DNA from: Polaromonas vacuolata
GTDB taxonomy: Bacteria; Pseudomonadota; Gammaproteobacteria; Burkholderiales; Burkholderiaceae_C
Reading direction: 5' to 3'
Assembly: GCF_012584515.1 (NCBI RefSeq)
Contig: NZ_CP051461.1
Coordinates: 1,528,501 to 1,592,500 of the forward strand
Length of the DNA: 64,000 nt
This document shows, piece by piece, positions 16,628 to 24,490 of the stretch. Position 1 is the first letter of the stretch; each line of letters begins with the position of its first letter. The position numbers and the translations under genes were made by a program. The notes under the pieces were generated by a model, which was not told the origin of the DNA, ran no database searches, and was given only the letters and a program-made list of their open reading frames with translations.

Positions 16628-17547
16628 ATATTCTTAGCCCTTTAAAAATCACTGCAGCAATGATCGCTTCAGGCACTAGCATTGCCGAGCCCGCAGTTGG
16701 TGAAACGGCATGGGTGTCAGCCGGAACTTACGTGCTTGGAGATCAAAGAATTAGGGCAACTACGCATCGAATCTATGAGTGCGTACAAGCGCATAGTTCG
16801 CGAACTGCGTTGCCAGAAGTTGATGGTTCGTACTGGTTAAACAAAAGTCCAACGCAGCGTTTTGCACCGTTTGACATTTACACCAGTACGGCAGCAATCG
16901 GCATCACAAGCATCAGCTACGTGCTAACGCTAGGCTACTTTAATGCCATGGCGCTCTACGGATTGACCGGTACAAACGTAGAAATAACGATCAAAGATGA
17001 GCCGGGTGGTAATACGATTTATAGCTATGTCCAGGGGTTAAGTGAAGACCCACCTGGCTGGTACGAATTCTTATTCTCACCACTAAAACTCATTACAAAA
17101 AAGATTCTGAAAGAGCTGCCAATTCGGCCCAATGCCGAGCTCATAGTCACGGTAACGGCTGGAGCGGGCAACGCCGTTGGCATTGGCATGATTAACGTTG
17201 GCGACTACCGGTCTCTGGTCAGTGACGGAAGCTGGGGCGGTACCGAATACGGCGCCAGCGCTGAGCCAGTGAGTTATAGCTACACAAAAGTCGATGCAGA
17301 CGGCACGACAAAAATCATCAGACGAACAAGTGCTACCGGTATGCGCGCAACAGTCATGTTGCCGCGTGAGCAAGCCGACGCTGCTTTGTCGCTCATTCAG
17401 GACGTGCTTGATCTGCCCGTGAGTTGGGTCGCAACAGACGCATCAGGTTACGCTGGTCTAAATGTTTTTGGCTTAGGTTCTGCATCTGTCGGATATGACG
17501 GGCCAGGTCACGCAACGCTGAACATCAATGTCAAAGGCTTGATATGA
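16624..17547 (+). CDS. Distal tail protein of unknown family
   Basis: 307 residues. Residues about 10-75 contain WVSAGTYVLGDQRI and HRIYECVQAHSS, a pattern like a carbohydrate-binding module 5/12 or chitin-binding repeat, often present in tail tip proteins. The rest is beta-rich with YRSLVSDGSWGGTEYG and a C-terminal ATLNINVKGLI strand. Direct overlap with the tape measure stop and position before the fibre gene suggest a distal tail or baseplate component that touches the cell envelope. I do not recognise a specific gpM/gpL family; the sugar-binding role is only an inference. Confidence 0.55.
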   Translation: MNILSPLKITAAMIASGTSIAEPAVGETAWVSAGTYVLGDQRIRATTHRIYECVQAHSSRTALPEVDGSYWLNKSPTQRFAPFDIYTSTAAIGITSISYVLTLGYFNAMALYGLTGTNVEITIKDEPGGNTIYSYVQGLSEDPPGWYEFLFSPLKLITKKILKELPIRPNAELIVTVTAGAGNAVGIGMINVGDYRSLVSDGSWGGTEYGASAEPVSYSYTKVDADGTTKIIRRTSATGMRATVMLPREQADAALSLIQDVLDLPVSWVATDASGYAGLNVFGLGSASVGYDGPGHATLNINVKGLI

Positions 17548-17581
17548 ACAACATAAAAAACACTTGAAGGGAATCAAATAA

Positions 17582-19520
17582 ATGGCTGTAGTCACACCAC
17601 CAACAATCAGTACGCTACCCGCTGCGCCAGACCCAAATGATAGGGCGACATTTAATGCTCGCGCCTACCCTTGGGCTGTTGCGCAGGCGGTCCTTGCGAC
17701 CGAGGTCAATGCAGTAGCCAGCAATGTAGCGGCAAATGCAACTGACGCTAAGGGCAATGCAGATATTGCAACATCGCAGGCGGGACTTGCAACTACTAAC
17801 GGCGCAGAGCAAGTTGCGCTCGCGGCGGATCAGGTCGCCTTGGCTGACGAGGGCGCTCAAACGGCATCAATAAAAGCTGGTATAGCGACAACAAAAGCGA
17901 CTGAAGCATTAACCAGTGCCGCTGATGCGGAAACCAGCAGAGTTGATGCTAGCAAGCTAAACCTCGGTAATAAATCAGCAGTACCAACGCTCGACAACCA
18001 AGGCTCAGCCCTGCTTGCTGGCGCTACTTACTACGACACGGTTTTAAATAAGTGGCGCGTGTGGACGGGCAGCGCCTGGGGTGACGGCATCAGCGCCGTG
18101 GCGGGCGTGTCTAGTGTCAACGGCCAGTCGGGCGCGGTGACAGGAATCGCTAAAACTTCAGCCAACACCTTCACCGGCCTACAAACCAACGCCGCAGGTG
18201 CAGATATGGCTTCAGCGGCCACTATTGACCTCACCCTTGCCACCGGCAACACCGCCGTCATTACTGGCACAGTCGCCACGTCAGCGCTAACGATGGCGGC
18301 TGGTCAGCAAATGCTTTTGCTACCTTCGGGCGCATGGCCGATGACCTTCAACGCCACGACCATGAATATCAATGGTGGTGTAGATCAAGTTTGCGCTGCT
18401 GGGGATAGGGTGACTGCGGTTAGAGACAGGTTTGGGGTTGTTAGGGTGGAGTTGGTTAGACAGAGTGGTGCGGCAGTGGTGGTTGCTAGCGCTGTTGATA
18501 ATATTAGTTTCCCTACCAACATAAGCGGCAACACTGTGTATGTTGGTACGGCTTATATCTTTTTAATCACTAATTTTGACTCTGAAAAGACCTATATCAT
18601 CAGCACTGGAAATGGGACAGTCACTCGGCTGTTAGATGTTTTATCTTACACACCAGGGGTTCCGGGTACTGGCTCTTTCGTTATAAATGGAAGAACAGTT
18701 GGACCCTACACCGTACCTCCTGTTGCGGCAGGGCAGCAGGAGTTCACAACCCCCGGAACTTTTACATGGGTGGTTCCTACTGGAGTGACCTCTGTATCCG
18801 TTGTGACTGTTGGGGCGGGAAATAATTTTGTCTCTCACAGCACAACCATAACAGGAGGCGGAGGTGCGCTTGGGTACAAAAACTCAGTTTCGGTCACGCC
18901 CGGCGCGAGTATTGAAATAGTTGTTGGGTCTCCCTCTAACCCCGGCGGTACGTCTCGTTTTGGAACTGAGGTCGGCGCGGAAGGTGGTAAAGGCGGCAAC
19001 GCCACCCAAGATGCCTCTGGATTTGCGTACTCAAATCCGCTGTACGGCAGCTCTGGCGGAAGAGGTGTGTCAAAGGCTCTTTCGTGGTTTGGCGGCGGCG
19101 GCGGCGCTGGTGGGTATAGTGGCGACGGAGGGTATCGCACCGCCACAGCCTCTACTGCTGACGGTGCCGGAGGTGGTGGTGGCGCTGGCGGGGCTTATAG
19201 CGGCACAACCGGCGTTGCAGGGTGCGGAGGGGGGGGTCGGCATATTAGGCCAAGGCATAAGTTGGGTGGGCGGGGATAACTCTACACGTACAGGCGGCAC
19301 TGGTGGCAGCAGTGGTGGAAATGGTGCCGATGGAACAACTGTTGCAGGCGGTAACTTTAACAGTGGAAACGGCGGTCTGTATGGAGGTGCGGTCGGTCCC
19401 AGATGGCATGACATAACAGGTAATGTAGGTACTGGTGGTGGCGGGGCTGTTAGGATTATTTGGAGCGGCACAACTGGTACTGTCAGAGCATTCCCATCAA
19501 CAAATACGGGGAATCTATGA
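17582..19520 (+). CDS. Tail fibre with glycine-rich C-terminal domain, frame broken in a G8 run
   Basis: The gene starts at ATG 17582 after AAGGGA. N-terminal residues 1-130 are alanine-rich heptad-like helices (VAQAVLATEVNAVASNVAAN), then GKSAVPTLDNQGSALLAG-type fibre segments, then a domain of many glycines (GGGGGAGGYSGDGG). The uninterrupted frame ends at 19279, in a tail that is arginine-rich and unlike the family. At 19229-19236 there is a run of eight Gs; skipping one base there restores a long glycine-rich frame to 19520 ending AVRIIWSGTTGTVRAF, the usual C-terminus of such fibres. The restored protein would have about 645 residues. Either one G is a sequencing error or the tract varies between cells. 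The ATG of the next gene overlaps the restored stop, supporting the restored frame as the original one. Confidence 0.75.
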
Positions 19521-20149
19521 TGATACTTTTTATTAAAATTAGTGGCGGCAACCCGATAGGACACCCAATTGACCCAATTAGTCTTGGCGCACTTGGAATC
19601 GTAGCTACTGAACAAATAATCCCATTGGGGTATGCTAGATTTACCAGAGTTCCAAAGCCGCCTGAAACTATAGACAGCGACTTTTTATCCCTGCCTTATG
19701 TGTGGCAGGGTGACAATGTTACTGACAAGTGGGAAATGTTCTCAAGAGGGATACCAACCCCAGAGGTGCAACTACAAAATCAAAAAGCAGCTCAATGGCT
19801 CGCCATCAAAGCCAAGCGCGACAGCCTGAGCGACAACGGCGGCTACAAGGTGGTCGTCGATGATGTGGACAAGTGGTTTCACAGCGATGCGAAAAGCAAG
19901 ACACAGCAGCTTGGTCTGGTCATGGCCGGTGCTGGCATACCGTCCGTGCCGTGGAAGACGATGGACGGTAGCTTTGTGACCATGAGCCAAGCACTCGCAG
20001 GGCAGGTTTTTCAGGCTGCGATGGGTCAAGACCAAGCCCTGTTTTCAGCAGCTGAACAGCACAACACAGCAATGCTGGCAGCGGCTGACCCTGCGGCCTA
20101 TGATTTTTCCACCGGCTGGCCTGCGACTTTCGGCGGTTTAGCACCATGA
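19517..20149 (+). CDS. Tail fibre-associated protein with DUF4376-like domain
   Basis: 210 residues from ATG 19517, which overlaps the stop of the restored tail fibre frame (ATGA). The N-terminal 90 residues are short, phage-like and variable (LPYVWQGDNVTDKWEMF). From about residue 85 the sequence AIKAKRDSLSDNGGYKVVVD, then WFHSDAKSKTQQLGL and VPWKTMDGSFVTMS, match the DUF4376 domain that is widespread in proteins following phage tail fibres; it ends in helices with AAMGQDQALFSAAEQH. Its role is likely fibre assembly or fibre tip, but this is inferred from position. The stop overlaps the next start (ATGA at 20146). Confidence 0.7.
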   Translation: MMILFIKISGGNPIGHPIDPISLGALGIVATEQIIPLGYARFTRVPKPPETIDSDFLSLPYVWQGDNVTDKWEMFSRGIPTPEVQLQNQKAAQWLAIKAKRDSLSDNGGYKVVVDDVDKWFHSDAKSKTQQLGLVMAGAGIPSVPWKTMDGSFVTMSQALAGQVFQAAMGQDQALFSAAEQHNTAMLAAADPAAYDFSTGWPATFGGLAP

Positions 20150-20430
20150 AAACCTACTGGGATGCCTGGCTGCAATACCCGCAGCAAGTATTCATAGCTG
20201 TTGATCAAGTCGCCAACGCTTTGATTCCGCCTGTTTTTGGCACGCTGAGCTACGCCGACGAAACCCTGTCAGCCCGCTGCTACCGTGCGCACCGGGACGG
20301 CAAGTGGTTTGGCCTGTTGTTCATGAGTCCGATCAATTTGCTGTTTTTCTGGCAGGGGCCGGACCACTGCAAAAACGCCTGGCGCAAAGAGTTTGAGCGG
20401 CGCAGCTTGCCGCCAGAGTACCGCGCATGA
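20146..20430 (+). CDS. Conserved phage protein of unknown function before the lysis genes
   Basis: 94 residues beginning MKTYWDAWLQYPQQVFIAVD, with one moderately hydrophobic stretch (WFGLLFMSPINLLFFW) and a charged C-terminus (CKNAWRKEFERRSLPPEYR). Start and stop both overlap neighbours (ATGA), so it belongs to the same transcript. Proteins of this appearance are seen directly upstream of lysis cassettes in Burkholderiales prophages. No catalytic motif is visible and no function can be assigned. The hydrophobic patch may indicate membrane association. Confidence 0.6.
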   Translation: MKTYWDAWLQYPQQVFIAVDQVANALIPPVFGTLSYADETLSARCYRAHRDGKWFGLLFMSPINLLFFWQGPDHCKNAWRKEFERRSLPPEYRA

Positions 20431-20585
20431 CGCCCGAAAAGCAGCCAGACCTTCCCGGCGCTCGGATCGTGTTTGATCTAAAGCTGCCACTTTGGGGACT
20501 GATTACTGCCCTGGCCATAGGAGCGGCTCTGGGTGTCACTGATGCTGAACTGAATGATCTGTGGACTCTAGGGGCTTCATTGTGA
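20427..20585 (+). CDS. Small single-pass membrane protein, paralogue of the next gene
   Basis: A 52-residue frame: ATG 20427 overlaps the previous stop (ATGA) and TGA 20583-20585 overlaps the next GTG (GTGA at 20582). The sequence has RIVFDLKLPLWGLITALAIG, a short cytoplasmic strand followed by one transmembrane helix. The same pattern (RISVDMKIPLWGVISVAGAG) occurs near residue 20-40 of the next gene, so the two probably arose by duplication. Placement before the holin suggests an accessory lysis or superinfection protein; this is inferred from position only. Confidence 0.6.
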   Translation: MTPEKQPDLPGARIVFDLKLPLWGLITALAIGAALGVTDAELNDLWTLGASL

Positions 20586-20896
20586 TCGCCGCATCTGACG
20601 ACAGTACCGAATACTCTGGACGACAAAGGATTAGCGTGGACATGAAAATTCCTTTGTGGGGCGTTATAAGTGTGGCCGGTGCTGGGATCATGTGCCTGAT
20701 CACGATCTGGTTTAACTTGCAGGCTTTGACTATGGCTGTGCAAGATTTGCAGATCACAGTTAAAAGTGGCAATGGATCTGTTCAAGCGCTCGTATCTGAA
20801 ACTGCGCTGCTAAAGTTTCGTCTTGGTGCGGTAGAAGCGGATGTTGATCGGCTTAATGATCTCGCGCGAGACAAGAAACCAAGGGCCGCAAAATGA
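20582..20896 (+). CDS. Small membrane protein with coiled-coil tail, lysis region
   Basis: I chose GTG 20582 (GTGA overlap with the preceding stop), giving 104 residues; the open frame reaches 20561 upstream. Residues about 22-47 form one transmembrane segment (LWGVISVAGAGIMCLITIWF) preceded by RISVDMKIP, matching the preceding small protein. Residues about 50-95 are a likely coiled coil (FRLGAVEADVDRLNDLARD) ending in basic residues. One TM plus coiled coil next to the holin recalls pinholin or antiholin partners, but there is no direct evidence. It ends overlapping the holin ATG. Confidence 0.6.
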   Translation: MIAASDDSTEYSGRQRISVDMKIPLWGVISVAGAGIMCLITIWFNLQALTMAVQDLQITVKSGNGSVQALVSETALLKFRLGAVEADVDRLNDLARDKKPRAAK

Positions 20897-21102
20897 AGCC
20901 AATTCCAAATTGGAAAAAGTCTTGGCGCATGGTCAGTATGCGATGTATGACGCTGGCCGGCGCAGTGCAGGGCGCTTGGCTAATTATTCCTGACGACATG
21001 AAAGTCAGCATCCCGCCGAACGTTGTGCAATGGCTCACGATTGCACTGCTCGCATTAGGCGTTGCTGGTCGGCTAGTCAAACAAGAGAAGGTGAGTATAT
21101 GA
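20893..21102 (+). CDS. Holin
   Basis: 69 residues with a basic N-terminus (MKPIPNWKKSWRMVSMRC), one hydrophobic segment around TLAGAVQGAWLIIP, a short loop (DDMKVSIPPNVV) and a second hydrophobic segment WLTIALLALGVAG, then a charged end. Two transmembrane segments, small size and direct overlap with the lysozyme start (ATGA at 21099) fit a class II holin that permeabilises the inner membrane to release the endolysin. The family call depends on topology and position. Confidence 0.7.
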   Translation: MKPIPNWKKSWRMVSMRCMTLAGAVQGAWLIIPDDMKVSIPPNVVQWLTIALLALGVAGRLVKQEKVSI

Positions 21103-21524
21103 AAGCAGAACTAATTAAACAACTTCGACGCGATGAGAAAGAAGTGTTGACGGCATATCAAGATCATCTCGGATTTGCCACGATTGGCGTTGGCCGGCTA
21201 ATTGATAAACGCAAGGGTGGCGGCATAACGCAAGAAGAATCTGCCTACCTGCTGAACAATGACATCAATGCGCGCGAGGCCGATTTACTGCGGCGCGCAC
21301 CTTGGATGGCTTTGCTCGATCCGGTGCGCTTCGGCGTAATGATGAACATGTCTTTTCAGATGGGCGTTGATGGCCTGCTTGAGTTCAAAAACACGCTAGC
21401 TTTGGTAAAAGATGGCGACTACGACACTGCTGCGGAAGCAATGCTGCAGTCGCTATGGGCGCGACAAACGCCAGAACGTGCTAAGCGTCTGAGCAACCAG
21501 ATGAAGTCCGGAATTTGGCAATGA
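21099..21524 (+). CDS. Endolysin, GH24 (T4-type) lysozyme
   Basis: I chose ATG 21099, overlapping the holin stop, giving 141 residues. The muramidase catalytic triad is present with T4-like spacing: E13, D22 and T28 in RRDEKEVLTAYQDHLGFATI. NMSFQMGVDGLLEFKNTLA and the tail RQTPERAKRLSNQM are typical of GH24 phage endolysins. The protein cleaves the glycan between MurNAc and GlcNAc. No signal or SAR segment is present at the N-terminus, so export should need the holin upstream. The stop overlaps the Rz start by one base (ATGA). Confidence 0.9.
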   Translation: MKAELIKQLRRDEKEVLTAYQDHLGFATIGVGRLIDKRKGGGITQEESAYLLNNDINAREADLLRRAPWMALLDPVRFGVMMNMSFQMGVDGLLEFKNTLALVKDGDYDTAAEAMLQSLWARQTPERAKRLSNQMKSGIWQ

Positions 21525-21979
21525 GTTGGTTGTCACCTTGGCGCTGGCTGCTTGGTGCTGCAACCGCTGCGGCGCTTATGGTTGGCTTGTTACAACTGGA
21601 CAAGTCTCGCCAGGCTATCGGCTATGACCGGGCTGTTGTTGAGTACACCACCATGGCGCTCAAGGCTGGCCAAGCTGCCCGTGCACGCGAGCAAGCCCTT
21701 CAAGCAAAAGTAACGAAAGCACAAGATGACGCGAAAGCCCGCGAGACAAAGTTGGCGGCTGATGCTGCTGGCGCCCGCGCTGCTACTAGGGGGCTGCGCG
21801 ACGACCTTGCCGCCATCCGTAGCACTCTGCCCGGACTTGCCGACGATGCCGTTCGTCGATACGCAGACGCCTCAAGCATCGTATTCGCTGAGTGCGCAGA
21901 CAGATATTCAGAGTTGGCGACTAAGGCTGACGCAATCGCTTCAGAGCGACGGGCCTTGATTGAGGCTTGGCCGAGGTAA
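21521..21979 (+). CDS. Inner-membrane spanin subunit Rz
   Basis: 152 residues from ATG 21521, which overlaps the endolysin TGA. Residues about 5-25 form one N-terminal transmembrane segment (WRWLLGAATAAALMVGLL), followed by a long charged alanine-rich helix (RAREQALQAKVTKAQDDAKA) and LRDDLAAIRSTLPG. This is the layout of i-spanins (Rz), which bridge to an outer-membrane lipoprotein and fuse the membranes at the end of lysis. A lipoprotein frame (21726-21959) lies wholly inside in the +1 frame, the classic embedded Rz/Rz1 arrangement. Confidence 0.85.
   Translation: MSWLSPWRWLLGAATAAALMVGLLQLDKSRQAIGYDRAVVEYTTMALKAGQAARAREQALQAKVTKAQDDAKARETKLAADAAGARAATRGLRDDLAAIRSTLPGLADDAVRRYADASSIVFAECADRYSELATKADAIASERRALIEAWPR
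21726..21959 (+). CDS. Outer-membrane spanin lipoprotein Rz1, nested in Rz
   Basis: 77 residues in a different frame entirely inside the Rz gene. A basic start (MTRKPARQSWR) precedes a hydrophobic segment and a lipobox LLLGGC with the acceptor cysteine at residue 24, followed by short proline-containing residues (ATTLPPSVALCPDLP). This meets the definition of an o-spanin: lipoprotein signal, short proline-rich mature part, nested within the i-spanin gene. The complex with Rz disrupts the outer membrane in the last step of lysis. Confidence 0.85.
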   Translation: MTRKPARQSWRLMLLAPALLLGGCATTLPPSVALCPDLPTMPFVDTQTPQASYSLSAQTDIQSWRLRLTQSLQSDGP

Positions 21980-22110
21980 TGTGTGTGTAAATTATTCTGG
22001 TTAACTTTGACAGAATGTTAGGAATGTTTGCATACTCTCACATCTCGCCCACCCGTCCGGTTAATTTCAAAGTTGCACTTCAGACTTGAATCCGCGTCAG
22101 AAGTATCAGG

Positions 22111-22160
22111 GCGATGTCGATTTCTACGCCATTACAGATAAATGGCGCGTAGGACATCGC
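22111..22160. repeat. Long imperfect hairpin in the prophage-end intergenic region
   Basis: Arms GCGATGTC (22111-22118) and GACATCGC (22153-22160), inner CTACGCCATT and AATGGCGCGTAG pairing with a 2-base bulge. It lies in the 289-bp gap between Rz and the convergent helicase-like gene. No U-run follows the arms, so it is not an obvious terminator; an alternative is a transcription or recombination site. Confidence 0.6.
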
Positions 22161-22228
22161 TATTTAAATTGAATCTGTACTTTTTTGATAATTGGTAAAG
22201 AACTTAATTCGTCAATTCAAAAAAAGTT

Positions 22229-22260
22229 AAAAAAAAGCGCGAACCCAGAAAGGTTCGCGC
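22229..22260 (-). terminator. Intrinsic terminator of the helicase-like gene
   Basis: GCGCGAACC (22237-22245), loop of six, GGTTCGCGC (22252-22260). Read on the minus strand the stem is followed by a run of Us (A8 at 22229-22236 on the plus strand). It lies just past the stop codon of the minus-strand gene at 22269. Confidence 0.9.
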
Positions 22261-22268
22261 TGAGCTGA

Positions 22269-23963
22269 TTACGCAGCCATCAATCTACATTCTTCATCAT
22301 TAGCCGACGCCAAGTCCGCCGGTATGTCAAAAATTGTTACTTTAGCGGCGCCTAAACCAGCACCGATTCGTTGGGTGCTTTCTCCACCACCAGGTAGTCG
22401 GCGGAGAACCACCGACCACCCACCTGTAGACCACTTGGTGCCCGCAAACACCTTCCGCAGTTCCTGATGCTCTGGACTATTAACAACGAAAAGTTGCCAT
22501 TTCCCATTTTGCTTCACTACACGCAATCCTAATTGGGACAGGCGTGCAATGATTTCAGGATTGCATGTGGGGTCCTCGCAAACTAATGCTACCGCTTGCG
22601 CGATTGACAGGCTACGAGTTACCAGATAGTTGCCCTGCACTACTTTAAAGGGCATCACCTTGGACATCAACGAGTCCAAGCATCGTTTCTCATCGGTTTC
22701 CGAATGGAGCTCGATACGCGCTTTGATGTCTAGCATCTCAACCAGCACATTGGCATCATCTTCCGTTGCCGGTTGATTGCTCACAAATGTCCAATAAGAC
22801 GCTAGCAGCGTGCCAACAGTGTCAGCCATTCGGCCGTCACCACCTGCGGCGAGGATGCACTTGCGCACAACCTTTTCCGATGCTTGGTAAACACTCCAGC
22901 GTGCGATAAAGCGACGTGCAAGTTTTGGTCCTATTTCTCGTGCTTCAGACTCAGACATCATTACTGCATTCTCTTTACGAGACATTGCATCCAAAATAGT
23001 CCAACGACTAATGTCCGCTGGTTCCATTTTTGGAGGGTTCACACAGGCGGCAATAAACGGCGTGTAAAAGCGGTAGCTCTTTGCCGCACCACCTGGTGTA
23101 CCCCGAATAATTCCTTCATCAGATTCTTGCAGGCTGTAAGACATGCGCGCAATCAAGTAAGTATCTAGCGAGTAGCCCGATGATGAGCCACCCTCGAACT
23201 CGTCGACTGCTGCCGCACGTGTAGTACCACTTAGCGATTGATAGTAGCCCGCCATCCTTTGGGGGCCGGTACAGCCAAATGCTAGTGGCCCTAACAAAAA
23301 CTTTACCGTATCCAGTGCAGTTGTTTTGCCACAGCCTGCAGGGCCCACCAACATCACATGCGGCCTGCGCGGCAAAGCTGCTGATATGCAAGCCATTCCA
23401 AACCAGCCAAGAATTAACTCAGCTGCCAAGGGTTGGCGCCAGTTGACGCCGCCCAATGCTTTGAAGACTTTATTTACATCATCATCATTCGCTTCAGGGG
23501 TGCTTAAGTCGAACCCGACATCGCCGTTGGCCGGATAAACCCGACCGTCGTGGACGCCGTGCTCAAGCACTTCGCCCTCTGAGCTCCACAGTTTCTGGCC
23601 GTTGACTAGAAGCTGCCCGTCTTTGCCAAGCCATACACCTGTTCCACGTTCGTGAGATTCAATGTATGGCCCGCACGCTTGACAGTCACGAAAGATTTTC
23701 GAGGCCATTGCACGATGGTCGAAAAAGTGTTCCTCTCTTTTTGGGTTGAAGCTGCTGTAATTTTCGTCGCACCAAAGCGCACCAAAATGTGCTATCAATC
23801 CCATCTCATTCATTTCTGAATGTGAAAGCTTGACAACGCTGCTGTTTAGTCCGCTCAGCACAACGCATTTAGCACCTGACATACCAAGCGCTTTATATCC
23901 CCCACGGGTTTTTTCAACGCTATTGTTCAGGGGGGTACCGTCGTTTTTAATAGTATTTGTCAT
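22269..23963 (-). CDS. P-loop ATPase of phage primase/helicase type
   Basis: 564 residues, transcribed against the prophage late genes. The first 60 residues are basic and unusual; a CxxC pair occurs at FRDCQAC (residues 93-99). A Walker A VGPAGCGKTTALD occupies residues about 206-218, preceded by PRRPHVMLV, and a likely Walker B is RAAAVDEFEG near 253-259. RPHxMLVGPAGxGKTT is typical of the helicase part of phage primase-helicases and of related satellite phage ATPases. The N-terminal half has no recognised primase motif, so it may be a helicase alone. ATG 23963 has a good upstream AAAGGA on the minus strand. A highly structured leader lies upstream and a terminator just downstream, so it is an independent unit, perhaps a satellite or a lysogenic regulation module. 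Confidence 0.55.
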   Translation of the reverse strand: MTNTIKNDGTPLNNSVEKTRGGYKALGMSGAKCVVLSGLNSSVVKLSHSEMNEMGLIAHFGALWCDENYSSFNPKREEHFFDHRAMASKIFRDCQACGPYIESHERGTGVWLGKDGQLLVNGQKLWSSEGEVLEHGVHDGRVYPANGDVGFDLSTPEANDDDVNKVFKALGGVNWRQPLAAELILGWFGMACISAALPRRPHVMLVGPAGCGKTTALDTVKFLLGPLAFGCTGPQRMAGYYQSLSGTTRAAAVDEFEGGSSSGYSLDTYLIARMSYSLQESDEGIIRGTPGGAAKSYRFYTPFIAACVNPPKMEPADISRWTILDAMSRKENAVMMSESEAREIGPKLARRFIARWSVYQASEKVVRKCILAAGGDGRMADTVGTLLASYWTFVSNQPATEDDANVLVEMLDIKARIELHSETDEKRCLDSLMSKVMPFKVVQGNYLVTRSLSIAQAVALVCEDPTCNPEIIARLSQLGLRVVKQNGKWQLFVVNSPEHQELRKVFAGTKWSTGGWSVVLRRLPGGGESTQRIGAGLGAAKVTIFDIPADLASANDEECRLMAA

Positions 23964-24000
23964 ATCTGTCCTTTTGTTTTGGCCAAACGCATTGCGCCTA

Positions 24001-24135
24001 AGCCGGTCTGTGAGGTAGATGCCTTCTTACGAAGGACACCTATCCTGGGTCGGCCGTCCGAAGACGGCACGAACACGAACCTGGAGCAGTTGTGCATAGG
24101 CAGTCTTTTGCAACTGCCATGCGGTACCCACACTT
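24001..24135 (-). ncRNA. Structured leader, candidate c4/CI-like antisense regulatory RNA
   Basis: On the minus strand upstream of the helicase-like gene this 135-base segment holds several stable hairpins: GCATGGCAGT region (24094-24122), GCCGTC-UUCG-GACGGC at 24053-24068 with a UUCG tetraloop, and CCTTC / GAAGG at 24022-24035. It runs into the gene's own ribosome-binding site. Small structured RNAs (P1 c4, P4 CI) occur as leaders of phage replication or antirepressor operons, and control them by base pairing that stops transcription. The match is inferred from position and structure, not from a computed alignment. Confidence 0.4.
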
Positions 24136-24170
24136 CTTACTGGAGTGTTTTTTGACTTTTTAAAGAACGT

Positions 24171-24196
24171 AGTTGGCTCAATTTCTTGAGCCAACT
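24171..24196. repeat. Perfect 11-bp inverted repeat upstream of the structured leader
   Basis: AGTTGGCTCAA (24171-24181), loop TTTC, TTGAGCCAACT (24186-24196). It lies about 35 bp outside the candidate leader RNA in AT-rich sequence, and could be a promoter operator for it; there is no T-run, so it is not a terminator. Confidence 0.7.
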
Positions 24197-24490
24197 TAGA
24201 TTATGTGACATGAACTACTGGAATTGATGATAAATAATTAATTTTATATAAATTGATTTATAGGTTTAAATTGATTTAAATGCAGTGGGCTAGCGCCGTA
24301 AGAAGGACTGACAGGGTGATTCACCCTTAGTCGACTATCACTGACGAAATTTAAAATAGGGAGGTTCTACGACCAACAGGCGTTACAACTTTTCTCTGCG
24401 GGTCAGTTATTCTTTTTTTTCGTCAACTAAATCTTGTTACTCCAAAACGAGGCAATTTATCGCTAAATGCTTTTCCATACGAGCTTTGAC
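24197..24490. other. AT-rich noncoding sequence
   Basis: No gene is supported. It is AT-rich (repeated TAAATTGATTTA motifs near 24245-24280) and includes a T8 run at 24413-24420. Probable promoter region for the structured leader on the minus strand, and possibly the prophage boundary; no attachment core can be identified without the left end. Confidence 0.4.

Noticed and set aside
18921-19228. First part of a 199-codon frame inside the tail fibre
   Set aside because: Upstream of the G8 run the fibre frame is coding; only the part after 19229 is meaningful as the restored C-terminus.
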